Source of the DNA: Epiperipatus broadwayi
Lineage: Eukaryota; Onychophora; Udeonychophora; Euonychophora; Peripatidae
Assembly: GCA_028023455.1 (NCBI GenBank)
Contig: JAQFVV010000022.1
Location: forward strand, 9,133,100-9,197,099
DNA length: 64,000 nucleotides
Reading direction: 5' to 3'
In this document: one piece after another, positions 36,670-46,959 of the stretch
How positions within the stretch are numbered: the stretch's first letter is position 1
Layout: every line of letters begins with the position of its first letter
Notes under the pieces: model-generated
The model's input: the letters and a program-made list of their open reading frames with translations, nothing else
Told to the model about the DNA's origin: nothing
The model's database searches: none
Made by a program: the position numbers and the translations under genes

Positions 36670-37279
36670 TGTAGTGTTTGTAAAAATGGCAGACGTTGTG
36701 CACTCCAGAAAAACTAGAATTTGTTCGAGTGGTTGTTGTAGATCGCGTGCTGATAACGGAGGAAGTTAACCAACATAATGGCGGATGATAATTCCAAGAG
36801 ATATTTGCTTATTGCAAATATTTCTGGATAAAAGACGTTACCTGATTGGACAAGGATTAATTGCTATAGTTATCAGCAAGCAATAAAAGATGGTGTAACA
36901 ACTATGCAGGGGAACGCAGTTATTAGCAGCCATATTGGGAGAACATCGAGCAGTGTAATATAGACAGCAGTAGAGAGCAGTTATGCAGTAGCAAGTTGCA
37001 GACCATGCATTTGGAGAGCATCTGCTTGCAGACCATTCATTGGAGAGCAGTCGGTGCAGACCATTCGTTGGAGAGCATCCGTGGCTGAGCTTCGTTGCAG
37101 ACCAATTCATTGGAGAGCTTCATTGCAGACCAATTCGTTTGGAGAGCTTCATGGCAGACCAATTTGTTGGAGAGCTTTGTTGGAAAAGAACAGTGTGGGA
37201 ATTGTATAATGTTATTTGCTGACCTCACAGTATGACTTGCAGTTATAACCTTGGCACAGTCATAAGTGCGGATATTACA
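36670..37279 (+). repeat. 5' LTR of TRIM-like element
   Basis: 610 bp, TG...CA. It contains the 10-bp segment ACCAACATAA (36769-36778 region) that the 3' LTR lacks. Confidence 0.88.
37003..37185 (+). repeat. Minisatellite within the 5' LTR
   Basis: About six variants of a 28-40 bp unit built on GCAGACCA..TC.TTGGAGAGC. The equivalent array in the 3' LTR is at about 37850-38035. Confidence 0.85.
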
Positions 37280-37531
37280 ATGGCGCAGTCGCATTTGGAA
37301 CCTGGGAGTAGTGAATACATTGAACTACAAGTTTAGCTGTAGACGGAGAAACCGGGTGAAAATGTCAATCCCAATTAGTAACGTTAACAACGGAAGTGAA
37401 TAGTAAGTCTATGTGATATAACAATGCTGTAAGTTTGGAAATAACAGGAAATATGTTTCGGACAAGTAGGAATAAAAAAAGAAAACATCAAGGAATTGCA
37501 ACAAGGGTTTTTCTAGAGTGGAGGGAGGTGT

Positions 37532-38131
37532 TGTAGTGCTTGTAAAAATGGCAGACATTGTGCACTCCAGAAAAACTAGAATTTGTTCGAGTGGTTGTTG
37601 TAGATCTCGTGCTGATAATGGAGGAAGTTATGGCAGACGATAATTCCAAGAGATATTTGCTTATTGCAAATATTTCTGGATAAAAGACGTTACCTGATTG
37701 GACAAGGATTAATTGCTACAGTTATCAGCAAGCAATAAAAGACGGTGTAACAACTACGCAGGGGAACGCAGTTATTAGCAGCCATATTGGGAGAACATCG
37801 AGCAGTGTAATATAGACAGCAGTAGAGAGCAGTCACGCAGTAGCAAGTTGCAGACCATGCATTTGGAGAGCATCCGCTTGCAGACCATTCATTGGAGAGC
37901 AGTCGGTGCAGACCATTCGTTGGAGAGCATCCGTGGCTGAGCTTCGTTGCAGACCAATTCATTGGAGAGCTTCGTTGCAGACCAATTCATTTGGAGAGCT
38001 TCATGGCAGACCAATTTGTTGGAGAGCTTCATTGGAAAAGAACAGTGTGGGAATTGTATAACGTTATTTGCTGACCACACAGTATGACTTGCAGTTATAA
38101 CCTTGGCACAGTCGTAAATGCGGATATTACA
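37532..38131 (+). repeat. 3' LTR of TRIM-like element
   Basis: 600 bp. It is colinear with the 5' LTR apart from a 10-bp deletion and scattered transitions. Confidence 0.88.
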
Positions 38132-38136
38132 AGAAC

Positions 38137-39021
38137 AAATATTGTGGAACTGTAGTCAATCTCTATAATCAATTATTTTAATATGGTTATGCTTTCATCA
38201 AGACAGAATTAGCTCCCTAGTATGAAAGTAATAATATAAGATAAGTAATTGTTATATTTGCTTGGACAATAGTTTCACACCAAGATATCTGATAATTGAC
38301 ATTTTCTGAAAGATAAGCCTAGTTCATTCAGATTTTTTTCATATAATTCAAGATGCTTTAATCTTTCATATACTCTTTTTAATAAGCCACAGATAATTTT
38401 ACTAACTAATATTTATCTATTAAAGTATAAGAAAAATAAAATATTTATAATTTATATTGATGCCAATTTTGCATTTGGAAAAGTGATTGACTCAGAGTTA
38501 GACAATTCAGGATTGCTTCTCAGGTGATTAATATAAATAAGTGAATTGTTCAGACCAGCTAAATATAAAGTCCTAAAGCAACAAACTTCCTGCTGCAGAA
38601 TATTATATACATTTTTTTAAAGAGGACATTGAGAGAATAGGCAAAATATTAAGATAATGATTATAATCAGTAATTAGTTTAATAAGATTAAATGACATAT
38701 TATTGTAGTTGATACACCAGTCAAAAAATAAAAAAAATGGTTAATACATTTTTAAAATCATAATCTAGATTTAAAAAAAACCCCAAAACTAAAAATATAT
38801 GATGAAATAAACATTACTGAATAATCCAAAACCATGGCTGGATAATGTAGGATAAAAAACCAAAAAGTTTCACATTTTCATGGAAATGGAAGATTCATGG
38901 TACGGATACTCATAAATGAAACCATTTTACAGTTCACAAAAATAAATAAATGAATGAATAAATAATTTAAAGTACAACAGCCATTTTTGGTATATCATAA
39001 TTTTCTTAACAAAACACTTAC
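38137..39021. other. AT-rich stretch, nothing recognised
   Basis: No gene or repeat copy seen. Confidence 0.4.
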
Positions 39022-39078
39022 CTCTTCAGCTCGTACAGTATATAATAAAACAAGAGCACCTTCCTGTTCTAGTGTCAT
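39022..39078 (-). CDS. Possible short coding exon with strong donor
   Basis: On the minus strand ATG at 39078 opens 19 codons (MTLEQEGALVLLYTVRAEE) ending exactly at a consensus donor GAAGAG|GTAAGTGT (phase 0). The frame stays open upstream to a stop near 39117, so it could also be an internal exon. No strong acceptor is visible. The protein is unknown; a chance frame is quite possible. Confidence 0.25.
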
Positions 39079-39179
39079 GTACAATATGCATGAGTAATTG
39101 ACAATCACCAGATATTAGTGCATTTAAAGCTCTGCCCACAGACTTCTTTCTGGTTTTTTGCACTTATAGTTTGAGTAAT

Positions 39180-39380
39180 AAAATGGAGTTAAAGTTGGTT
39201 GTTAGATACATAACTGCATTACTTCCAGGTTTGAATTCCAAGCTTCATTAATAAAGACAAAATTCAGAGACTGATATGGCAATAAAAATTTCATTATATT
39301 AACATCTAGTAGTCATTGATTATTCATGCTTTCTATAGATGGCAGCAAAGTAGAGAGCAGTTCTTGTTTTACTATTTTGT
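39180..39380 (+). mobile_element. SINE-like repeat, family H
   Basis: AGGTTTGAATTCCAAGCTTCATTAAT, with B-box-like GGTTTGAATTCC, runs to GTCATTGATTATTCATGC and GGCAGCAAAGTAGAGAGCAG. A relative at 63441-63590 keeps the same order. tRNA origin is likely but the A box is unclear. Confidence 0.5.
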
Positions 39381-41039
39381 TCTAGGGTTGTGAAGTCTTG
39401 CTATTATTTTTGTGGAAAATGATCTCATGTTTATATTTTCACCATAGTCAAAAGATAACAAATTATTCATATCAGACAAAAAAATTATAAAGTAAATAAA
39501 ATTTATTCTTTTGGGAAGAAAAATCTAATAATGCTAGTGGAATAATCCTGGTTAGAGTAGTACTGTTTAGGTTGAAATATATTTTAACTTATTTAGACAT
39601 GAGCCTAGTTTTAGTAATTTAGTGAGTTTATGTCAACCAAGTTATATATTTTATAGTTTTTACACTAGTTGTATTTTGTTCCTTTTTAAAGTATCATTTT
39701 TGTTAATTTTGGAGTTTGTTTAGATGCTTTCTTATATCACAAAACTATCTTATTTATTACTACTTCTTTTATTAAATACATAATAATAACAAAGGTAATA
39801 GTAAATCATTCAAAATAGTATATAATATTCATTATTGCTAAAGACTTGATCTCATTCAAGTCACATTTTTTTGTTTTTACAGTCACTCCTTCAATCATCT
39901 GATTAATTTACTTTCACATTTTAGTTAATGGCAGATATTTTTTTGCTAAGCAATTAGAAGACTAACTGTATTGGTAATTACCCAATTTCCTGAAAGAAAA
40001 AATTTCAAATTATTATAACCCCCCCTCCTATTTTCAAGTTTCACTCAGCCATAACTTAAATTTTACAGACAGTGCACATTCATATGCCATCTATTATTAT
40101 TTTGGGCCTCACTTATTTTCATATCCAAAAAAACAATTTTATACCATGGAATACCATGTCTTTTATTTTGGATAGATCAAAGCAGAAATTAGGACAATCT
40201 GTTACATGCTATGTGATATGTGTTAACTGCAACTTGAAGAGTTAAATAATATAATATGGCATAATAAATAGTTTACATAATATGCTATTTTCTATTTCAG
40301 TGATGAAATTATACACCCAACTGCTATTTCTGAATTGTTAATACAAGAAGATTATTTCAAAAGAAAGTAGTTGGTGAAATATCATAATTTAACACTTTAT
40401 ATTGAGCATGTTCCCCACAGTCCTGTATTTTTATTACTAAATCTTGAAGAGCCTGGAATGTTAGCAATATAAAATCAAGTAGAATATACAATGAAGACAA
40501 AGATAACATTTGTGATACAATATTCTAGATTATCTTTCTTTCTGATGAATCATAGTTATTGCTTTAAGATTTTATTGATGGGTTTATCTAAAAATAAGCT
40601 GAAATTTTAGTCTCAAGATTAGAATTACTGTAACATGTAATAAAGTTTAGTTTATTTCCTTCATAGTAATCCTTGATGAATTCAAAACATATTTATTTCC
40701 CAAACTAAGATTGTGTTATATAAAGATATTAGGTCAATTATGGGAACCCTGGTCTTGAATACAATATGAGTAAGAGTTAATTGTTCATTAACTCTTCGAA
40801 AATCATATGTAAAAAGAATTATTTTTATAATGAAGATCAATTTCCTATTCTATCTAATATCTGATGTATAAACAAATGTCAGTCATTGCATTTTATTAAG
40901 ATTAACTTAGATTACACCTAGTAATGATTTTTTTTACATAATCAAGACCTATTTTGAATCAATTTAAAGTTGTAAATATTAATTCTTATTAAGCGCAATG
41001 TCAGCATTTAATACTTAAATGAGGCTACATATTTAGAAA
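39381..41039. other. AT-rich stretch, nothing recognised
   Basis: No supported feature. A C run lies at about 40020-40026. Confidence 0.4.
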
Positions 41040-41165
41040 AAATAGGTTGAAGGTAAGAGTGGCCACTCTTATTTTTATAAAGTCGAATCTTGCATTTAGA
41101 TTTGTAGAGGTCTCTCTTGTAATAAATTAAGCACTCAAGGTGCATGTACTAAGGTTGTAGCCTTA
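41040..41165 (+). repeat. Dispersed repeat G
   Basis: The best copy, nearly the exact reverse complement of 8246-8384 over about 120 bp. The adjacent block at 40972-40990 (ATATTAATTCTTATTAAGCG) instead matches 8198-8217 in the same orientation. One of the two loci therefore has an internal inversion. Confidence 0.7.
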
Positions 41166-41541
41166 AGGCAGTAAATAGAAACAAAGCCATTATATTCAAT
41201 TGGATTGATAAAAATTGATTTAGTCTGAAAAAGACTGCATTTTTCTTTTATATATATATAACTAAGATGTATAAAATGGTTTACATACTGGATAAGTGTT
41301 ATTAACCGAGTTAACAATTTGACATTTTCTTTTGCTCAACCTAGTGATATATTTTTTAATGAATATGTAAATATATGCACTTTTAAAATTTAAATTACAT
41401 CATTCCAAAACCTTATGATATATAAATTTTACAAACATATTTGTATTTAGCATAGAAACATTTTAAAGATTGCATGCATTTATTCTTAAGATATAAAAAA
41501 GAGTTTGCTTTGCAATCCATTGTTATTGTTAGATTTTAATA

Positions 41542-41640
41542 ATCAAATGATTTGTTGCTTCAAGTTGTAAGAACCTTGAGCACCAGAGGTAACAGAATCT
41601 GGAGCTGTAATCCATAGAACTTGAGCTCCAGTTTCATTTT
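41542..41640 (+). repeat. Dispersed repeat F (best copy)
   Basis: CAAATGATTTGTTGCTTCAA, then CTTGAGCACCAGAGGTAACA, then AATCCATAGAACTTGAGCTC. Related to 18142, 50588 and 53065. Confidence 0.65.
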
Positions 41641-42895
41641 TTGGTGCTCAAACTTTTTATGAACCCTGATCAATGAGCCATTTGATATTTTTTTATAAAT
41701 GATTTTTAATATTTTCTGAACTTTAATAAAAGCTCTATGATTTTAATATAAGTAAAATTAAAAGTTACTAAAAGTAAAATAAAAAGTTTATGTCAATTTT
41801 ATTTGAAAATGAAATACAGTTACTTGACTTTATATTTATATATTATCTTAATATAGAGATCAACTTCTAATACAAATAAAATTTTAATAGTAGTTTATCC
41901 AAACAAAAACAAATGGTAGAGACATTTATGTTCTACATATTTTAAAGTTTTGATGACTCTACAAACACTGTCCAGCTTTTAATTTATCCCAAGATCAAAA
42001 AATTATACAGTTTTAAAATGTTAAAAATTGTATAAATGTGTCTAATTATGCAATAATAAGCAAAAAAAGGTAGAAATTTTTGTTAGTAAAAATCCCAACT
42101 CTAAAAACATGCCAAATCTTTATTGGTTTTATTAATAATATATATAATATTTTTTATAAAAAATTTAATTTTAAGACTAATGCAAAGAGCAAAACATGTT
42201 TTTTTTGGATTGTAAATTTTCATTGTTATATACAACTTTAAATAAAAGCAAGGCATAACCCTAAATTAATTCAAGAAATAACAGCGTAGTTTGATTAGAA
42301 ATTGTTTTGATTCAATTAATTTATGGATGTCACACACTTTTATATAAAATTACATATAACAACCAAAATTGTGATCCTAACAATATATATATATATATAT
42401 ACTGTAACACTAGTGAGAGATATATGTATAAACTCACATATATCATGTTACATGTTTCATAATTTTAAAAAATAATTTGTTAAGCAGATTTTAAAATGCA
42501 AATCTTGTAAAAATAAAAAAAAAGATTGTGTTATATATTTTTTAAAGAGACTGGGTAGGGAAAAATTTAAAAACTCATTTTTTAAAAAAGAAAACTCTCT
42601 TTGTTTTACAACATTAGTGGAAAGTTAAAATAAAATTTGTTTGTAAAAGAAAACTTTCAAAAATGTAATTAGTTAAAACATGACTGGCTGATAAGAATTG
42701 TAACTAATAAATAAATTAATTAAAAACTATGTAAACTATTGATGAGATAGTAGATTTATCTAAACAAAAGATTAGATTAAAGCAAATGTAAAAATAATTA
42801 AGAAAAAAACATTCAAGTTATGATCAAAGTTAAAAACTATGATAAGAAATTAAAATTAATGATAGAAAAAGCTATATAAATTCATTATGGCTTAT
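41641..42895. other. AT-rich stretch, nothing recognised
   Basis: A (TA)n run at about 42383-42402. No gene. Confidence 0.4.
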
Positions 42896-43300
42896 TGTTA
42901 TTTAGTTGGGTCTGCAATATATTAGATCATTCAGCTCTTGAGTCTGCAAATCTATCTGGTCTTCAATCTGTAATTCATTATGGATTCAGTTTGTGATTGA
43001 ATTGTTCCAGCCCTCATTTCATTATTAAGTCAGTTTAAATTATTATTATTCAGTTCAGACAGAATTTAGAATGTAGATTCAGTTTTTTATTGAGAATCCA
43101 AACAACCAGAAATCCTGATATTTGGAAACTGTAAATGCAGTAGTAAGTCAATCAATTACTGCTGCAGTCAACATCAATGCAAAAGCCACAGATCTAGCAA
43201 CATGCAGTGCTAGACCATCTTCAGGAGTGTCAACAACTTCATGCCCTAGTTTTCAGTAAAATCAACTATACTCACTATTGGAAACTAATGCCAAAATGGT
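42896..43300 (+). other. GC-elevated segment with small protein-like frames
   Basis: An acceptor-like TTATTGTTATTTAG ends near 42906. Further on, the frame 43174-43259 after the possible acceptor ATTACTGCTGCAG encodes NINAKATDLATCSARPSS... and ends TTTCAG-TAA. It would continue a phase-1 exon such as 34863-34996, but the gap is 8 kb. It may equally be a decayed repeat. Confidence 0.25.
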
Positions 43301-44726
43301 AAAATAGATGCTTCCACAAACTCTTTCTTTCTTTCATTTGTCAAGACAAACAAAGGAAAACAAAATCAAATGGAAACCCAAACCATTGGACAATATACAC
43401 AAATGAAAACCTGGGTAAATATACTTTTAAATAACTAACTACACACTTACTTTTAAAGGAAATGAACTCTGATAAAGGATTATTATAACCATATCCTAAA
43501 GTTATCATTTATATTTTTTTTGTGTAAAAATTTATTGTTATATTATATTAAGTATATATTTATACATAAATAAATAATAATGTTTCCTTAAATGTTAGTT
43601 GGTCTATTCTCTCTCTCTCTCTCTCATCACTGCATCACTATTAATTTAAGAGTATAGTTATTTTTATATGTTAAGTTAAATGTGCTGAACTCTGGTTAAG
43701 AATATGAGCTAGCCATGGGATATTTTAAGCAGTGGATTGTGTCTTTGTCATATGAAGCATGCTGATTATATAACCTATGGTTAGCTGGCACTTGAAGTTG
43801 ATCCTCAAATCAAATAAAATGCTTTGGATAGTTAGGGATTTGAGTTCAGCAGTCGAGGTTGGGCCACAGTCAGCAAATATGGTTATGTTATGCTTTGTAT
43901 AGCTTAATATGACCACGGGTATTGTTGATGGCTATGTTATCAATGATATTATCCCCTCTGCTTGTAGGACCAGTCCATTTCTGTAGTGTTAAAGGCAAAA
44001 GATAAAATGTGATATGGTAAAAGATATTTAAACCCAGTTAAACTCTGATAAACAACTTCTTTTGGAGGACCTGGTTCAATATATATATATATAGCATTAG
44101 TTTTTTTTTTAAATAAAAACATTTTTTTAAAAAAAATATTATTCATTTTATTTATTATTTTTCAATGTTTAGTTATTTTGTTTCAAAAATACAAGTGTTC
44201 AAAATTTGAACAAAATCAGTTCATTAGGGTAATAGAGAAGTTAAATAAGATGTATATAATATATAAAATTGTTTAAAATCAGTTACAAGATATGATCCAA
44301 ACAAACGGAAGTCATAAGTTAAATAAAAATGTTTAAAAAATATATCCTTATTTATGTTAAAGAAAATTCACTTTCTAATCTGCTTTCAAAATTGAATGTA
44401 AAATTGATATGACAAGTATATATTTCAAGAAAATGGTGTATTTTCTAAGTATATTTTCTGATTTAAATGTAAAATTGTTACTGACAATTTTTGAAGTAAA
44501 AATTAAAAGTAAAAAAATATAAGAGAAAGAAGAATATATTTGTTACTTCTTCAAAAAAAAAAACTTGAAAATAAATGAAAGTAATAAAATAAAATAACTT
44601 TTTTTTTTTTTTACTAACATGTACTTATTATATTATAAAAATTTTATATTTCAACTAAACTTATATATAGTTCTGTACAATATAATTATTTATTCATTAC
44701 TTCAATGTATTATATGCGACTATATA
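43301..44726. other. AT-rich stretch with simple repeats
   Basis: (CT)n at about 43609-43625. Minus frames at 43725-43916 and 43949-44146 have no recognised domain. Confidence 0.35.
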
Positions 44727-44824
44727 TTTTTTTTCATGTGTCAAAGCATCGGGCAGGAAGTGAACCCACAAACCCGGGACAACTGCTGACCCCTCGACCA
44801 CCAACGCTTGACTATGCCACTATA
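44727..44824 (-). mobile_element. tRNA-derived SINE, family D (best copy)
   Basis: The minus strand reads GTGGCATAGTCAAGCGTTGG, TGGTCGAGGGGTCAGCAG, then the B box GTGGGTTCACTTCCTG, then GATGCTTTGACACATG and an A tail. A and B boxes are at tRNA-like spacing. Confidence 0.78.
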
Positions 44825-45411
44825 TTTATAGAAAGAAATTAAAACGTACATCTTAAAAAATTATAAAAAATTCAAAATTATTTGATATAATCTATGTAAT
44901 ATAGCATTTGGGAAGTTAATAGTTAATTCTTAAGAGATTTATATGCTATTTTGCTTAGGATACATTAAATAATATACATTTATGCATAAATAAAAGATAA
45001 TAAAGAATTAGTAATGTCTATTTCATGCTGGTATAATCTAATATATCTTAAATAATCTATTTGCCTTTTGAATATAGACTATAATGTTTGACTTGAGACA
45101 CAGTAAAGTGCTTCTTGAAAAACGTAAGCATTGATGAAGAAAGTTAATTTAAAAAGTAATAGAATAATTTAATTTTTTTAAAATGAATCTAAGAAAAAAG
45201 CTACTAACTATGTTTATGAGTTGACAAATTCTTGTTAATATTAAGCAGATGTTTATTGATTAGAGATAATGGTTGAATTTTTCAATACAAATTTCTTTAC
45301 AATAATTATATAATGTAAATATAGAGGATTTGAACTCAGATTTTCAAGCACCCTTCAACTATTTACACTATCTCATACAACTGATACACATGACCACACA
45401 CATGTAGAAAA

Positions 45412-45478
45412 GATTAATAATCACCAATATATGTATTTCATGCTAAACCAGCACTCATCAGTTGGTCCAGATTATCAT
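45412..45478 (-). ncRNA. Hammerhead ribozyme, family B, left arm
   Basis: Minus strand: stem I CCAA, core CTGATGA, stem II TGCT..AGCA, GAAA, then ATACATATA and TTGG closing stem I. An outer AT-rich helix GATAAT/ATTATT closes the structure with an internal loop, as in natural type I hammerheads. The core is intact; stem III is one base off the palindrome. Confidence 0.8.
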
Positions 45479-45921
45479 CTCTCACACATATATATATAAT
45501 CAATGCTCAGTTTTATATTAAGATAGCAAATCTTCATACTTTAATGGACAGGCTTCAATCCACTGCAACCTCCAACTTTTCACCCATCTATATCTTTGAA
45601 AATCTGATGATGAAAACTCAAATCCCATGCTGATGCTAATATTATTGACATGCCCCCTCATATATAGGACAGTATCCATTAAATACATATAGAGGGATTT
45701 CCTATACATGAGATGTCAGAGTGACTTCAGGTCAACATGGGCATGGCAATAATATTAGCATCAGCATGGGATTTGAGTTTTCATCATCAGATTTTCAAAG
45801 ATATGGATGGCTGAAAAGTTGGAGGTTGCAGTGGATTGAAGCCTGTCCATTAAAGTATGAATATTTGCTATCTTAATATAAAACTGAGCATTGATTATAT
45901 ATATATGTGTGTGTGAGAGAT

Positions 45922-45986
45922 GATAATCTGGACCAACTGATGAATGCTGGCTTAGCATGAAATACGTATATTGGTGATTATTAATC
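45922..45986 (+). ncRNA. Hammerhead ribozyme, family B, right arm
   Basis: Core CTGATGA, stem II ATGCT-GGCTT-AGCAT, GAAA, palindromic stem III ATACGTAT, then A at the cleavage position and TTGG pairing with upstream CCAA. The outer helix GATAAT/ATTATT also forms. All invariant core bases are present. The self-complementary stem III suggests it may act as a dimer, as proposed for PLE and retrozyme hammerheads. Confidence 0.85.
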
Positions 45987-46007
45987 TTTTCTACATGTGC
46001 GTGGTCA

Positions 46008-46078
46008 TGTGTATCAGTTGTATGAGATAATGTGGATAGTTGAAGGGTGCTTGAAAATCTGAGTTCAAATCCTCTATA
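46008..46078 (+). promoter_or_regulatory. tRNA-like pol III promoter in family B
   Basis: GAGATAATGTGGATAG (A-box-like) and GAGTTCAAATCCTC (B box) at about tRNA spacing, just downstream of the hammerhead. The mirrored copy lies at 45324-45394. This suggests a SINE-type body; pol III use is inferred. Confidence 0.5.
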
Positions 46079-46143
46079 CTTACAATTAAGCTCCCAGGTT
46101 TGTGAAGAGTGCCTGGTTTTCAAATATTTATATATAATGTAAA

Positions 46144-46904
46144 ATAAATGATAAAGTATAGTAATTTGTACAAAGCCACTGAGTTGGAATTGGTATGAAA
46201 AGAATCATATTGATATAAATCTTTCTATTCCGTCAGTAGTTTTCAACAGTTGGATGTTTATACAAATCTGTAATATCTTTTATATTTAGTTGAATATTTA
46301 AAAAGAATATTGAATTTTATTTTTAGATGATTAGAATTAATCTAGAAACCTTGCTGAAATATATTCATTTATATTTCAATGCTTAAAAAAATACTGGATT
46401 TATGACGTACTTTGCCTTTGACATAAGAATATGTTTCAAAGGGCAAAAAAAGAATAATAATTTTCTGATGTTGTGAAATAGCTTCTATCTAATCAATATT
46501 GTTAAATATCTGATCAAATTTTATTTAAATTGTTAGCTATTATTATAAAGCTCTTCTATTTAGTAATTAGTTTTATGATAGTATGGGATTTCAGCTAAAT
46601 AAAAAAATTGTGAAAAAAACTAGTAGTTGTCAAATAAAATTAGTACAATTGAAAGTTCAATATTCAAAATATAACATTTAAAAGAGAATTAATTTTGGCA
46701 ACTAATATAAGAATCATACATTTATAATAAAAAAAATTGGAATAGAAACTTACATTTGCAATGTTAATTTGGGGGTGGATGCAATATGAATTTGAGGTGG
46801 AAATAGTATAAAGCCAATAGCATTAGAGAAGGCAAACTATTTGGAGAATACAATGATAAAAAAGATTGAGGAAAAATTTGATTGAGTTTGTGGATGCATT
46901 TGAA
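46144..46904. other. AT-rich stretch, nothing recognised
   Basis: No gene. The minus frame 46764-46994 crosses a transposon boundary and is not a gene. Confidence 0.4.
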
Positions 46905-46959
46905 AGATATTATGAATAAACCATTAAGCATCACATGATCACCATCTCTTATACTAGCA

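Larger units (their letters stand above)
36670..38131 (+). mobile_element. Short LTR retroelement (TRIM type), 5-bp TSD AGAAC
   Basis: Two direct LTRs flank an internal region of only 252 bp (37280-37531). The LTRs begin TGTAGTG and end TTACA. Target duplications AGAAC sit at 36665-36669 and 38132-38136. Just inside the 5' LTR is TGGCGCAGTCGC, a plausible primer-binding site. Just before the 3' LTR is the purine tract GAGTGGAGGGAGG. There is no gag or pol, so it must have been mobilised in trans. By eye the LTRs differ at about 20 sites, mostly transitions, plus one 10-bp indel. The short frames crossing it in both LTRs are shadows of the minisatellite. Confidence 0.88.
45320..46130. mobile_element. 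Family B hammerhead/tRNA-like fold-back, 13-bp TSD
   Basis: The inverted arms are about 45320-45655 (minus) and 45739-46078 (plus), with only a few substitutions and a CA-repeat length change, around an 83-bp centre. The plus copy has an extra 3' tail to 46130. Identical direct repeats TATATAATGTAAA at 45307-45319 and 46131-46143 enclose the whole unit, so the two copies entered together. Each arm carries a hammerhead followed about 25 bp later by a tRNA-like promoter. Frames on the minus strand here are shadows. Confidence 0.88.

Noticed and set aside
36838-38080. Several frames of 60-90 codons rich in Cys/Ser/Trp, duplicated in both LTRs
   Set aside because: They arise from the minisatellite inside the TRIM LTR, occur on both strands, and shift with unit number. 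No domain or splice support.
44727-44824. Functional tRNA gene
   Set aside because: A and B boxes are present, but the acceptor and anticodon arms do not pair as a tRNA and similar copies with A tails occur elsewhere, so it is a SINE.
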